Positions 1 to 12,860 are shown, counted from the stretch's first letter. The stretch is 64,000 bases of DNA from Clostridiales bacterium (GCA_021199275.1 JAJQIJ010000040.1:1-64000); one strand, 5' to 3'. A program made the numbers and translations. The notes: generated by a model from the letters alone, not told the origin.

Positions 1-11
1 AATTTTGTGTA

Positions 12-40
12 TTGAATAAAGAAAAAAAAGGTGATATAAT
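12..40 (+). promoter_or_regulatory. sigma-A-type promoter upstream of dnaA
   Basis: TTGAAT (12-17), 17-nt spacer, TATAAT (35-40). Confidence 0.75.
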
Positions 41-150
41 ATATCAAATAACAATTTGTTTTTATCTTTATTACTAAAAAAACAATATATTTTACCCACG
101 CCGTTTTTTAAATTTGATAAAAACATTTTTCTGTTTAAAAGAGGAAAAAG

Positions 151-1482
151 ATGGATACATACAATGATATTTGGAACGCCGTGCTTGAATTTTGCCGCAC
201 ACGCACATCGCAAACAGGCTATTCGCTTTGGCTTTCCTCTATAAAAATTGAAAATTTTGAAAATAACACCTTTGTTTTAAGTGTGTCAAGCCAATTTAAA
301 CTTAAAATAATCACCGGCGAATATTACCAAAATTTGCTTAAAGAAGCTTTTGCAAACGTAATGGGCTTTGAAGTTGAGCTTGAATTTGTTTGCGCGGAAG
401 AAGCTGAAGCCATGCAAGAGCAAGAGGACGACGAATTTTTAAACGAACAATTTACTTTTGAAAATTTTATTGAAGGCCCTTCAAACAGATTTGCTTACCG
501 CGCCGCTATTGCCGTGGCGGAAGACCCGGGCGGGCAAATAAAGAAAAACAATTCTTTCAGCAATTATAACCCGCTGTTTATTTACGGAAAATCAGGTCTT
601 GGAAAAACACATATTTTAAACGCTATTGCATATGAAGTGCGCAAAAAATTCCCGGACATGGAAATACTTAACATTCGCGCCGAAGATTTTGCAAACGAAT
701 TTATCAATTCACTGGGTAAAAAAAATGTTGATGAATTTCATAATAAATTCAGAAATATTGATGTTTTGCTGGTTGACGACATACAGTTTATTGCCGGCAA
801 AGACAGAACAGAGGAAGAATTTTTCCACACGTTTAATTCGCTTATAGAAAACGGAAAGCAAATTGTTTTAACGTCAGACAGGGCGCCGAAAGAAATAAGA
901 AGCCTTGCAGACAGGCTGTGCACCCGCTTTGAAAACGGGCTTTTGGCAGATATTCAGACGCCTGAATATGAAACGCGCTGCGCAATAATAAAACACAAGG
1001 CAGAACTTTTAAATTTCAAAATTGACGACAATGTGGTTACATATATAGCAGAAAAAATTAAAACAAATATCCGCCAGCTTGAAGGCACCGCTAAAAAGCT
1101 TTATGCCATTAGCAAAATAAGCGGCCAGGCGCCCACAATTGCAGTTGCGCAAAAAATCATAAAAGACGTTGTTGACGAAGCGCAGCCGGTGCCTGTAACA
1201 ATTGAAAAAATTGTGGAAGAGGTAAGCCGCACAGAAGGCGTGTCTGTTGAAGATATTTACGGAAAAAAGCAAAAGGCAAACGTTTCACACGCAAGGAAAA
1301 TAGCCATGTATGTAATAAGGGAAGTTACAAACATAAGCTATGAACAAATAGGTGAAAAATTTGACAAACACCATGCAACCGTAATGTATAACGTGCAAAA
1401 AATAACCGAAGAGGCTGAAAAAGACCCGCGCCTTGCCGGTAAAATTGCAGACATTATAAGTAATGTAAAAGATTATAGATAA
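151..1482 (+). CDS. dnaA: chromosomal replication initiator protein DnaA
   Basis: AAA+ Walker A GKSGLGKTH, Walker B VLLVDDIQF, C-terminal domain IV; next to dnaN. Confidence 0.98.
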   Translation: MDTYNDIWNAVLEFCRTRTSQTGYSLWLSSIKIENFENNTFVLSVSSQFKLKIITGEYYQNLLKEAFANVMGFEVELEFVCAEEAEAMQEQEDDEFLNEQFTFENFIEGPSNRFAYRAAIAVAEDPGGQIKKNNSFSNYNPLFIYGKSGLGKTHILNAIAYEVRKKFPDMEILNIRAEDFANEFINSLGKKNVDEFHNKFRNIDVLLVDDIQFIAGKDRTEEEFFHTFNSLIENGKQIVLTSDRAPKEIRSLADRLCTRFENGLLADIQTPEYETRCAIIKHKAELLNFKIDDNVVTYIAEKIKTNIRQLEGTAKKLYAISKISGQAPTIAVAQKIIKDVVDEAQPVPVTIEKIVEEVSRTEGVSVEDIYGKKQKANVSHARKIAMYVIREVTNISYEQIGEKFDKHHATVMYNVQKITEEAEKDPRLAGKIADIISNVKDYR

Positions 1483-1694
1483 TTTTCAACATTTTTTTCT
1501 TTTTTAACATGAAAGTTTTTTATTGCCTTGTTAAAGCTTAAAAACATTTAACATTTTAATATTTTTTCAACAAAATGAAAGTTGAAAAAAATTGTGTTTT
1601 TTTGCCGTAATAAAGGCAATAAAAATGTTTTCCACAATTTCAGCAGCAATTATTATTATTACTATAATAAATTATTTGAGAGAAGGTTAAAACC

Positions 1695-2807
1695 ATGAAA
1701 TTTACCTGCAACACAAAAGATATGAACGCAGCATGCGCAAATGTAATGAGAGCTGTAAGCGCAAAGGTAACCATTCCTACAATAGAGGGAATTTTAATTG
1801 AATGCGAAAGTTCGTCAATAAGACTGACGGGCTATGATTTTGAATTCGGCATAAAAACAATTATTAACGCTTCTGTGCAAAAAGAGGGCGCAATTGTTAT
1901 AAACGCAAAAATATTATGCGATATTCTGCGCGGGCTTTCGTCTGAAACAGTTACGTTTGAAACAAACGGAACATCTGTTACAATTTCGTCTGCGCTTGCA
2001 TGTTACAACGTAAGCGGAATAGACGCAAACGAATACCCTGAGCTGCCAAGTGTTCAGGGCGGCTACCCGCTGTTTATAAACAAGGCGTTGCTGCAAAAAA
2101 TGGTAAGCCAAACTATATTTGCCGTTGCTGAAAACGAAAGCTCAAAGCCGGTGCACACGGGGCTTAAATTTGAAATGAGCGAAAACACGCTGCGCCTTAT
2201 TGGGGTAGACGGGTATAGGCTTGCAATAAGAACAGAAAATATAAAATATGAGGGCGAAGACATTTCTTTTATTGTGCCGAAAAAAACAATAAGAGAAATT
2301 GTGAAGCTTACCGGCGGTGACGATGAAAATGAAATTTCAATAAGTATAGGCAAAAGACATATAGTTTTTGAAATTGATAATTACAGCATAATAAGCCGCC
2401 TGCTGGAAGGTGATTTTCTTGATTATAACGCCGCTATTCCTAAAACTGCCGCCACAACAGTGCTTGTAAACACGCAGGACATGGAAGAGTGCATTGAAAG
2501 GACAACGCCGGTTATTGAAAACAACGCCAAAAACCCGATAAGGTGCCTTTTTGACAATGGCGAGCTTAGAATTTCAACAGTGTCTTCACTGGGCAGGGTG
2601 GTTGACAGAATTAAAGCAAATATAAGCGGAGACAGGGTTGAAATAGGCTTTAATTCAAAATATGTGCTTGACGCGCTTAACGCTGCAGAAACAGACCAAA
2701 TAAAAATAGAACTTTCCGGCCCGGTAAGTCCTGTAAAAATTATGCCGCTTAATGATGAAAGCTTTTTGTTTTTAGTATTACCAATGAGGCTGAAAAATGA
2801 ATTATAA
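1695..2807 (+). CDS. dnaN: DNA polymerase III beta clamp
   Basis: 370 aa, sliding-clamp features, C-terminal MPLNDESFLFLVLPMRL; downstream of dnaA. Confidence 0.97.
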   Translation: MKFTCNTKDMNAACANVMRAVSAKVTIPTIEGILIECESSSIRLTGYDFEFGIKTIINASVQKEGAIVINAKILCDILRGLSSETVTFETNGTSVTISSALACYNVSGIDANEYPELPSVQGGYPLFINKALLQKMVSQTIFAVAENESSKPVHTGLKFEMSENTLRLIGVDGYRLAIRTENIKYEGEDISFIVPKKTIREIVKLTGGDDENEISISIGKRHIVFEIDNYSIISRLLEGDFLDYNAAIPKTAATTVLVNTQDMEECIERTTPVIENNAKNPIRCLFDNGELRISTVSSLGRVVDRIKANISGDRVEIGFNSKYVLDALNAAETDQIKIELSGPVSPVKIMPLNDESFLFLVLPMRLKNEL

Positions 2808-3045
2808 GCTTGTGCCGGCAAAACGAAAAACAGAAGAAATAAAAATAAACACCACGTTTATAAAGCTTGACAGCTTTTTAAAATTTACAGGCGCGGTGTA
2901 TTCAGGCGGCGAAGCCAAAGAATTTATTTTAAGCGGAAAAATAAAAGTAAATAATGAAATTTGCACGCAAAGGGGAAAGAAAATAAGAAACGGGGACATT
3001 GTTTCTTATAAAATTACAGATTATAAAGTAATTTATGAAAATTGA
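2797..3045 (+). CDS. S4-domain RNA-binding protein (YaaA/RlbA-like)
   Basis: S4 pattern IKLDSFLKFTGAVYSGGEAKEFILSGKIKVNNE; sits between dnaN and recF as in Bacillus. Confidence 0.85.
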   Translation: MNYKLVPAKRKTEEIKINTTFIKLDSFLKFTGAVYSGGEAKEFILSGKIKVNNEICTQRGKKIRNGDIVSYKITDYKVIYEN

Positions 3046-4123
3046 AAGCATAGAAATTGAAAATTTCAGAAACATAGAAAAAATGTCTGCCGAATTTGAC
3101 GGCACAAATATTATTTACGGTGAAAACGCGCAGGGAAAAACAAATTTAATTGAAGCAATTTATCTTTTTTGCGGCTCAAAATCTTTCAGAAAAACGAAAG
3201 ATAAAGAGCTTATTATGTTTGGAAAAGATTATGCGCGCCTGAAAATTGAATTTGAGGGCAAAGAAAGGCGCCAAAATGCGCAAATAATTATTAAAGAGCG
3301 CCGCGCGGCAGAGCTTAACGGAATAAAAAAGCAGTTTGCAACAGCTCTTTCACAGGACATAAAGGTTATTATTTTCAGCCCTGACCATTTAACAATGGTG
3401 AAAAACGGCCCGGCAGAAAGGCGTAAATTTATAGACGCCGCGCTTTGTCAGATAAAATCAGGTTACAGAAACGTTTTAAAGGAATATAACAGAAGCTTAG
3501 TGCAAAGAAATATTTTATTAAAAGACGTTTCAAAAAACACAGCCGGGCGTGAAATGCTTGATGTGTGGAACAAAAATCTGGCGGGTGCCGGCGCAAAAAT
3601 TATTTACCAAAGAAATAAATATGTGCAAAGTCTTTTACCATATGCAAGTGAAATTTTCAGTGGAATTTCAAACAATAAAGAAAAAATAAGTCTGACATTA
3701 AATAACAGCTTTGAATGCGATTTTAACGATATTGGCGACATAAGAAAGCAATTTTTAAAGCAGCTTGAAAACGATGTGCATAAAGATATAATTACCCAGC
3801 GCACAAACGCCGGCCCGCACAGAGACGACGTTGATATTTATATAAACGGCAGTCTTGCGCGGCAATTTGCGTCTCAGGGGCAGCAGCGCAGCTGCGTGCT
3901 TGCCCTTAAGCTGGCAGAGGCTGGGCTGCTGTCACAAATGACAGGCGAAAGCCCGATTGCCCTGCTTGACGACGTTATGAGCGAGCTTGACGAAAAAAGG
4001 CAGGAATATATTATAAATAACATAAACGCAGGGCAGATATTTATAACCTGCTGCGACGCTGCGCCGGTTTTAAAGCTAAAAGAAGGGCGGGCCTTTCAAA
4101 TAAAAGGCGGAAAGATAGTTTAA
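3035..4123 (+). CDS. recF: DNA replication/repair protein RecF
   Basis: IENFRNIEKMSAEF, GENAQGKTNLIEAI, LLDDVMSELD. Confidence 0.97.
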   Translation: MKIESIEIENFRNIEKMSAEFDGTNIIYGENAQGKTNLIEAIYLFCGSKSFRKTKDKELIMFGKDYARLKIEFEGKERRQNAQIIIKERRAAELNGIKKQFATALSQDIKVIIFSPDHLTMVKNGPAERRKFIDAALCQIKSGYRNVLKEYNRSLVQRNILLKDVSKNTAGREMLDVWNKNLAGAGAKIIYQRNKYVQSLLPYASEIFSGISNNKEKISLTLNNSFECDFNDIGDIRKQFLKQLENDVHKDIITQRTNAGPHRDDVDIYINGSLARQFASQGQQRSCVLALKLAEAGLLSQMTGESPIALLDDVMSELDEKRQEYIINNINAGQIFITCCDAAPVLKLKEGRAFQIKGGKIV

Positions 4124-4408
4124 ATGTATTTACACATAGGCGAAGCAGCTGTTATTGAAAGTAAAAATATTATAGGCATTTTTGACATGGACACATCAAC
4201 GGTTAACAAAGCCACAAGAAATTTTTTGTCTGCCGGTGAAAAAAACAAAAAGGTTGTTTATGTCAATTATGATTTACCTAAAAGCTTTATTTTAACAGAT
4301 GAAAAAATATATGTAAGTCCGCTTAACACGGCCACGCTGTTAAAAAGAGCAAAATTAAATAAAAAAGCGGCTGACGCAAAAAAAGTTCAAACTAAAAACA
4401 GCTTGTAA
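4124..4408 (+). CDS. remB: DUF370/RemB-like extracellular matrix regulator
   Basis: MYLHIGEAAVIESKNIIGIFDMDTST; recF-gyrB synteny. Confidence 0.85.
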   Translation: MYLHIGEAAVIESKNIIGIFDMDTSTVNKATRNFLSAGEKNKKVVYVNYDLPKSFILTDEKIYVSPLNTATLLKRAKLNKKAADAKKVQTKNSL

Positions 4409-4413
4409 TTTAG

Positions 4414-6420
<2,007 letters not shown>

Positions 6421-6520
6421 TTTTTAAAATTTATTAAAAATTTTCTGTGCCAACAGGCAGCAGCCGGTTGCCTGCGCGCGATTACAGGCACATTCATATA
6501 AAAAACAAAGGAAATTAAAA

Positions 6521-7027
6521 ATGGCGGAAAACGCAAAAAAACTTAGCTTTCAGATGAATGAAAAAGAATATCTTGCGGCAGTAAAATTTAAAAACAAAGC
6601 CCTTTCAGGCAAAAGGCTGAGCACCGCGGGGTTTTGGGCGGCAGTTTTGTTTGCCGCTGCGGCGGGACTTATGATATTTAACAACATGCAGGCAGCGGCA
6701 ATGGCCGGCGCGGCATTTGTGCTGCTGTGTGTTTTTGCACTTATAAAAAGGCTGTCTGTAAAAAAGGCGTTTTCCACATCGCCCACATTAAACGCAGGGC
6801 ATTTAATAACATTTGAAAAAAACCTTGAAATTACAAATAATTTTGAAAAAATAACATGCCCCGACTTTAACATTTTTGCTGCCGGGCAGACGGGCGAATT
6901 TCTTTTTTTAATTGCAACACCGCGCAAGGGCTGTTTTTGCATAAATAAAAACAGGTATTCTTCGCCTGAACTTGACAGCCTGATTGCGGCGCTTAAAAGC
7001 GCGGGAAAATTCAAGGAGGAAAAATGA
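6521..7027 (+). CDS. YcxB-like small membrane protein
   Basis: 168 aa, two hydrophobic segments followed by a soluble domain; same layout as the next ORF. Confidence 0.6.
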   Translation: MAENAKKLSFQMNEKEYLAAVKFKNKALSGKRLSTAGFWAAVLFAAAAGLMIFNNMQAAAMAGAAFVLLCVFALIKRLSVKKAFSTSPTLNAGHLITFEKNLEITNNFEKITCPDFNIFAAGQTGEFLFLIATPRKGCFCINKNRYSSPELDSLIAALKSAGKFKEEK

Positions 7028-7563
7028 TTACCAAATTTTCGTATACCGCGCGGGCGGACGATATTTATGAATTTTATAATTTCTGGCTAAAGCAGCGGCG
7101 CACAGGCACGCTGATGTATGTGTTGGGGCTTTTCTGGCTTGTGCCGGCGGCATATACGGCCATTTCCAGCGGTGAATATTGGCTGCTGTTAATTTCCGCG
7201 GCGGCAATATTTGCAATAATAGGCGCGGCGCTTTTTTCAATAAAAAGCAAAACAAAAAAAGACATAAGCAAAATGCTTAAATTTGACAAAAATTATTTGT
7301 GCGAAACAAGCGTTACGGTTTATGAAAACGCAATTGAAATGCAGACCAATGCGCCGGCCGGTGAAGTGCAGATAACGGAAATTTACCCGTTTGAAATGCT
7401 GGCCAACGTTTATGAAACACAAAGGCATTTTTATTTAATATTTTTAAACAGCGAAGTAAAGGTGATTCCTAAAGCCGGCATTCCGCAGGAAAGCGCTGAA
7501 AAGCTTTCAAAAAAAATAAGCAATAACCCGGCATATAAATTCATCAGTCAGGAGAGCAGATAA
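7024..7563 (+). CDS. YcxB-like small membrane protein
   Basis: 179 aa, two TM segments then a soluble domain; 4-nt overlap with the upstream ORF and 1-nt overlap with gyrA. Confidence 0.65.
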   Translation: MITKFSYTARADDIYEFYNFWLKQRRTGTLMYVLGLFWLVPAAYTAISSGEYWLLLISAAAIFAIIGAALFSIKSKTKKDISKMLKFDKNYLCETSVTVYENAIEMQTNAPAGEVQITEIYPFEMLANVYETQRHFYLIFLNSEVKVIPKAGIPQESAEKLSKKISNNPAYKFISQESR

Positions 7564-10100
7564 TGGCAGGCAACGAAGAAATTGTACGTTATGACAACCA
7601 AAAAATATTAGATGTTGAAATAAGCAGCGAAGTCAGAACAGCGTTTCTTGACTATTCAATGAGCGTTATAGTTCAGCGCGCGCTGCCTGATGTAAGAGAC
7701 GGGTTGAAGCCCGTGCACAGGCGCATACTTTACACCATGTATGAAAACAATTTGTATTCAGACAGGGCTTACCGTAAATGCGCGGACACTGTGGGCGCGG
7801 TGCTGGGGCGGTATCACCCGCACGGAGACGCGTCTGTTTATGACGCCATGGTGCGCCTTGCCCAATGGTTTTCAATGAGATATATGCTGGTAGACGGGCA
7901 CGGCAACTTCGGCACAATTGACGGAGACCCTGCCGCAGCTTACCGTTACACAGAGTCCAGAATGAGCAAGATAAGCATGAAAATGCTGTCTGACATTGAC
8001 AAGGACACCGTTGATTTCAGCCCCAACTATGACGACAGGCTTAAAGAGCCCGACGTGCTGCCGACAAGATTTCCAAACCTGCTGGTAAACGGCTCGTCAG
8101 GCATTGCAGTGGGTATGGCAACCAAAATTCCGACGCACAACCTGAAAGAGGTTATAGACGGCGTAAACTGCCTTATTGACAACCCTGACGCCACGGTTGA
8201 CGACTTAATGCAGCACATAAAGGGCCCCGACTTCCCCACTGCGGGCATTATTATGGGCACCAAGGGCATAAGAGACGCATATGCAACCGGCAGGGGCAAA
8301 ATTTATATTCGCGCGCGTGCGGAAATTGTTGAAGACAAGAGCGACAGGTTTAAAATAATAATTACCGAACTGCCTTACCAGGTAAACAAGGCAGAGCTTA
8401 TTATAAGCATTGCAAACCTTGTTAAAGAAAAGCGCATTGAAGGAATAGCGGACATTAAAGACTATTCAAACCGCAAGGGCATGCAAATTGAAATTTTGCT
8501 TAAAAGAGACGCGAACGCGCAGGTTGTGCTTAACAATCTTTATAAGTACACCCAAATGCAGATAACTTTCGGCGCAATAATGATAGCGCTTGTAAACGGC
8601 GCGCCAAAGCTGCTGACCTTAAAGGAAATGCTGCAAAATTACATAGATTTCCGCAAGGAAATTATTACGCGGCGCACCAATTTTGAGCTTAAAAAAATGA
8701 AAGAACGCGCCCATGTTTTGGAAGGGCTTGCCCGCGCTATTGACATTGTTGATGAAATAATTGCAACAATTCGCGCATGCAAGGGCGGCCAGGCGGAAGC
8801 AAAGCAGGAGCTCATAAACAAATTTGAATTTGACGAAGTGCAGGCGGCTGCAATAGTTGCTTTCAGGCTGGGGCAGCTGGCCGGGCTTGAAATTGAAAAA
8901 ATATTAAACGAGCTGTCAGAGCTGCACGAAAAAATTGCAGACTGCGAAAACATTTTGCAAAATGAAGCAAGGATCCTTGACATAATCAAAATTGAATCGC
9001 AGGAAATAGTTGACAAATTCAGCGACGACAGGAAAACAGAAATAGCCGCCATGGCGGGCAGCGTTGACGACGAAGATTTAATTCCCGTGGAAGAGTCTAT
9101 TCTTACCCTTACAAACAAGGGGTATATGAAACGCATGACGGTTGACACATATAAAGCGCAGAACCGCGGCGGCAGGGGCATTATGGGCATGAGCCGCAGA
9201 GAGGAAGACGTGGCTAAAACCATGTTCAGCTGTTCGTCGCACGACGTGATATTTATATTTACCAACAAGGGCAAGGTGTTTAAGAAAAAGGCATATGAAA
9301 TTCCGGCGTCTTCAAGGACAAGCAAGGGCATTAACGTTGTAAACCTGCTGCCGCTTGAAAAAGACGAAACCGTTTCAACAATGGTTAAAATTCCCACAGA
9401 AAAAGAGCGGCAGTTCCTGTGCATGGTGACTCGCCGCGGGGTTATAAAGCGCACAAACATAAGCGCATATAACAACATTCGCCAAAACGGCATTATTGCC
9501 ATAAATCTTGACGAGGCAGACGAGTTGGCATATGTTGAAATCACAGACGGCAGGCGCAAGCTTGTGGTTGCCACGCATGACGGAAAGAGTATTTGCTTTG
9601 ATGAAAACGACGCCAGGCTGATTGGCAGAACGGCAAGGGGCGTGCGCGCCATAATGCTGGAAGAGGGCGACTATGTAGTGGGCTTTGCAGCGTCGCTTGA
9701 CGGGTATACGCTGCTTACCGTTTCGGAAACCGGTTATGGCAGAAAGAGCCTGTTTGACGATTACCGTGTTCAGTCAAGGGGCGGCAAGGGAACAATAAAT
9801 TACAAAACAGAGCAATACGGCAAGGTTGCAATGATTGCGCCGGTGCGCGAAGACGAAGACGTTGTTATGATAACGAGCGACGGCATAGTAATTCGCATGC
9901 ATGTTGACCAGATTTCGCTGTTCCACCGCACAAGCAAGGGCGTAAAGGTAATGCGCATTAACGACGGAGAAAAGCTTGCCACCATTTCTGTTGTTGAACG
10001 GCTGGAAGAGAGCAACGACGCAGAAAGCGACGCCGGAAACGCAACTGAAAAAGAAGACGAAGCGACACAGGGCGTGCAGACGGAAAAAGAGGGCGAATAA
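7563..10100 (+). CDS. gyrA: DNA gyrase subunit A
   Basis: [28 protein letters not shown]; Arg/Gly beta-propeller motifs. Confidence 0.99.
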   Translation: MAGNEEIVRYDNQKILDVEISSEVRTAFLDYSMSVIVQRALPDVRDGLKPVHRRILYTMYENNLYSDRAYRKCADTVGAVLGRYHPHGDASVYDAMVRLAQWFSMRYMLVDGHGNFGTIDGDPAAAYRYTESRMSKISMKMLSDIDKDTVDFSPNYDDRLKEPDVLPTRFPNLLVNGSSGIAVGMATKIPTHNLKEVIDGVNCLIDNPDATVDDLMQHIKGPDFPTAGIIMGTKGIRDAYATGRGKIYIRARAEIVEDKSDRFKIIITELPYQVNKAELIISIANLVKEKRIEGIADIKDYSNRKGMQIEILLKRDANAQVVLNNLYKYTQMQITFGAIMIALVNGAPKLLTLKEMLQNYIDFRKEIITRRTNFELKKMKERAHVLEGLARAIDIVDEIIATIRACKGGQAEAKQELINKFEFDEVQAAAIVAFRLGQLAGLEIEKILNELSELHEKIADCENILQNEARILDIIKIESQEIVDKFSDDRKTEIAAMAGSVDDEDLIPVEESILTLTNKGYMKRMTVDTYKAQNRGGRGIMGMSRREEDVAKTMFSCSSHDVIFIFTNKGKVFKKKAYEIPASSRTSKGINVVNLLPLEKDETVSTMVKIPTEKERQFLCMVTRRGVIKRTNISAYNNIRQNGIIAINLDEADELAYVEITDGRRKLVVATHDGKSICFDENDARLIGRTARGVRAIMLEEGDYVVGFAASLDGYTLLTVSETGYGRKSLFDDYRVQSRGGKGTINYKTEQYGKVAMIAPVREDEDVVMITSDGIVIRMHVDQISLFHRTSKGVKVMRINDGEKLATISVVERLEESNDAESDAGNATEKEDEATQGVQTEKEGE

Positions 10101-10142
10101 AACATTGCCCGGACAGCCGGCGCCAAAGCCGAAATTCAGTTT

Positions 10143-10177
10143 AAAAAGCGGCGGGGGTTTGTGCCCTGCCGCTTTTA
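10143..10177 (+). terminator. rho-independent terminator after gyrA
   Basis: AAAAGCGGC...GCCGCTTTT. Confidence 0.65.
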
Positions 10178-10334
10178 TCAATGATTCATTCGCATGCACA
10201 CGCTTTTGCAGGCGGCGCCTTTTTTCAAATTTCAACAAATTTCTGCCTTTTTGTTAAACAAGCATGAAAGTTTAAAATTTATTTAAACATTTTGCGCCCG
10301 AAATTCTTATTTTAATCATAATTAACGTTTTTTA

Positions 10335-10363
10335 TTGAATTTATTTCGGATATGATATATAAT
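10335..10363 (+). promoter_or_regulatory. sigma-A-type promoter for the LCP gene
   Basis: TTGAAT, 17-nt spacer, TATAAT. Confidence 0.7.
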
Positions 10364-10476
10364 GTGCAAGTGTTATGACTGCCAAAACGGCAAAAATAAG
10401 TTTTGCAGGATTAAGCCACCAATAGCAACCGCAAATAAGATAGCAAAATATGCTTGTTGATGGAAGGAAGAAAAAA

Positions 10477-12003
10477 ATGGACACACCGTATGATGTTGAC
10501 AACATTCTTGAAGAAGTCAAAAAACACCGAGAAGAAAACGAAAACAAAATAAAAGAAAAAGCCGGTGAAGCGAAAAGCGCTGAAAGCGCAGCCGTGCCGG
10601 CAGAAAGCGAGCCTGCCGAACAGGCCGCGGCGCAGGAGCCGGCCGCCGTTGCCCCGGAAACCGGCGAATCAGGGCAGCCGGTGCAGGCAGCAGAGCCCGA
10701 AAAAGGCGAGCTTGACAACATTATAGACATGATTCAGCAAGACGAACGGGCGCAAAAGGTGAAAGCAGATGAAAAATCCGTTGATTTGCTGGAACTTTCA
10801 AACTGGGGCAATTCAAAACAGAAAGCCAAATCAAAAGGCAAAAAGAAAAAATGGCGCAAAACAAAAAAAGGCAAAATATTCACCGGCGTTATTGCCGCAA
10901 TGCTGGCTGTAATAATAGGCCTTGGCGGGTTTGCCGTGGCTTATGTTAACGACGCGCTGGATTCCATTACCAATTCTGAAGAAGAGGTAAATTCAATTGA
11001 AAAATGGACCGGAATGGACGAACTGGTTGAATCTTTTGACACCATATATGAATCTGCAAGCGTTTATTCGCTGCGAGACATGATAAAAGAATGGTATTAC
11101 ACCGGCACGCCGGCATCTTCAAGCCATGTGTTAAATATTCTTTTAGTTGGTGAAGACACCAGAGACGAAGAAATTGCAGAGGAAGGCACCCGCGCCGACA
11201 GCGCGATTATTGCCAGCCTGAACACAGACACGGGCGAAATAACGCTGACATCAATTCTGCGTGACTGCTATGCATATTGGGAACTGACAGAGGGAGACGA
11301 AAGCACCGGCCAGTTCGGTAAAATTAACGGGGCCATGTCTACCGGCGGGATTGATTGTTATATTCGCTGTGTTGAAAACCTGTTTAAGGTAAATATAGAC
11401 AACTATGTTATAGTTAATTTTGAAAGCTTTGAAAATATTATTGATGCGCTGGGCGGCATTACCATTGAAATGACACAAAAGGAAATTGACGAAATAAACA
11501 ACCACCCGTCGCGTTACGGCAGCGTTACAATAGACGGCAGCGAAGGCGAAGTTACGCTTGACGGCGAACAGGCGCTGGCTTACTGCCGCATAAGATATAT
11601 TGATTCGGACACGGCAAGGGCTGACAGGCAAAAAACCGTGCTGCTTACAATTTTTGAGCAAATCAAAGAGTCAAACACATATAATATAGCAAAGACGGTT
11701 AAGACATTTTTGCCATATGTAAAAACCGGATATTCAAAGTCTGAATTGGTGTCTATAGCCACTTACGGGCTGTCTAACGGCTGGCTGTCATATTCCACAA
11801 GCACTTACACGGCGCCGTCTAACACGACAGACGACGAGGGAAACACCGTTACAACCTGCAAGGGCGGCACGTTTTACGGCATGTGGTGCTGGAAGGTTGA
11901 TTACCCGCTGCTGGCGCAGATAACACAAAACAATATTTACGGAAAAACAAGCATTGTGCTTGCCGACAACAGGCCAAATTTTGCAACGCTTAGCGAATAT
12001 TAA
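10477..12003 (+). CDS. LCP (LytR-CpsA-Psr) family protein
   Basis: Cytoplasmic Lys/Glu-rich N-terminus, one TM, LLVGEDTRDEEI...RADSAIIASLNTDTGEITLTSILRDCY; start placed after RBS GGAAGGA. Confidence 0.92.
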   Translation: MDTPYDVDNILEEVKKHREENENKIKEKAGEAKSAESAAVPAESEPAEQAAAQEPAAVAPETGESGQPVQAAEPEKGELDNIIDMIQQDERAQKVKADEKSVDLLELSNWGNSKQKAKSKGKKKKWRKTKKGKIFTGVIAAMLAVIIGLGGFAVAYVNDALDSITNSEEEVNSIEKWTGMDELVESFDTIYESASVYSLRDMIKEWYYTGTPASSSHVLNILLVGEDTRDEEIAEEGTRADSAIIASLNTDTGEITLTSILRDCYAYWELTEGDESTGQFGKINGAMSTGGIDCYIRCVENLFKVNIDNYVIVNFESFENIIDALGGITIEMTQKEIDEINNHPSRYGSVTIDGSEGEVTLDGEQALAYCRIRYIDSDTARADRQKTVLLTIFEQIKESNTYNIAKTVKTFLPYVKTGYSKSELVSIATYGLSNGWLSYSTSTYTAPSNTTDDEGNTVTTCKGGTFYGMWCWKVDYPLLAQITQNNIYGKTSIVLADNRPNFATLSEY

Positions 12004-12079
12004 ACTGCACGGGCGGTTTCAGTTTTGAAGCCGCCGTAAGTTTTTGAACAAGTTATTAAAAAGAGAAAGGAAGAACTAT

Positions 12080-12799
12080 ATGCCGCCGATTACCACAATA
12101 GCCGGTTTCATTATAAGAATGTTGATTGCCGCCGGCCTTGGCGCCGCCATAGGAATTGAAAGAGAGCTTACAAAGCATTATGTGGGCATGGTTACAAATA
12201 TAATTGTATGTGTGGGCGCGTTTGGCTTTACGTCATTTTCATATCTTGTAAACGACGGAGCGACAGACCTTACCAGAATAGCAGCGCAGGTTGTGTGCGG
12301 AATAGGCTTTTTGGGCGCCGGCGTTATTTTGAGCGACGGCACCAAGGTAAAGGGCATAAACACAGCCGCCACCATATGGGCGGCAGCCGCGGTGGGTATT
12401 TTATGCTGCCTTGACAAGGTGTGGTTTGCCATAGCGCTTGCCGCAATGGTTTTGCTTGCGCACCTTGCAATTCACCCGGTGTCTGAAGCTATTGCAAAGC
12501 AGCGCCAATACAACAAGGCAAAAACCGCAAATGAAGAGGCGTTTTACCACATTTCTGTGGTGTGCATTGAAAGCAACGCCATGCATGTTAAAGAAAAGCT
12601 GATAGACCACATAAAAGGGCTTGATAACGTGCTGCTGCGAAAGCTTGAAACCGCCGCGCTTGACGACGGAAACGTAAAGGTGCGCGCCGAAATTTCAATG
12701 AAAAAGAAAAACAACGAAACGGTTGAGGAAATAATAACTTACATAGCCGCCGGCAAAAACATAATTTCAACGGGCTGGAAAAACAGCACCCATGATTAA
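12080..12799 (+). CDS. MgtC/SapB family membrane protein
   Basis: GLGAAIGIERELTKHYVGMVTNIIVCVGA; IGFLGAGVIL. Confidence 0.93.
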   Translation: MPPITTIAGFIIRMLIAAGLGAAIGIERELTKHYVGMVTNIIVCVGAFGFTSFSYLVNDGATDLTRIAAQVVCGIGFLGAGVILSDGTKVKGINTAATIWAAAAVGILCCLDKVWFAIALAAMVLLAHLAIHPVSEAIAKQRQYNKAKTANEEAFYHISVVCIESNAMHVKEKLIDHIKGLDNVLLRKLETAALDDGNVKVRAEISMKKKNNETVEEIITYIAAGKNIISTGWKNSTHD

Positions 12800-12860
12800 A
12801 TCCGTGCCGCAGCGCGGGAAAGCTTTAAATTAGGCGGCGCCATGGCGCATGCGTTTAATT

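Noticed and set aside
1-150. Canonical DnaA boxes upstream of dnaA
   Set aside because: No TTATCCACA or single-mismatch copy seen on either strand in the 150 nt available; the rest of the region lies outside the window.
8639-9652. 337-aa ORF antisense to gyrA
   Set aside because: Lies fully within the well-supported gyrA frame; Ser-rich low-complexity translation is typical of antisense frames; no RBS context.
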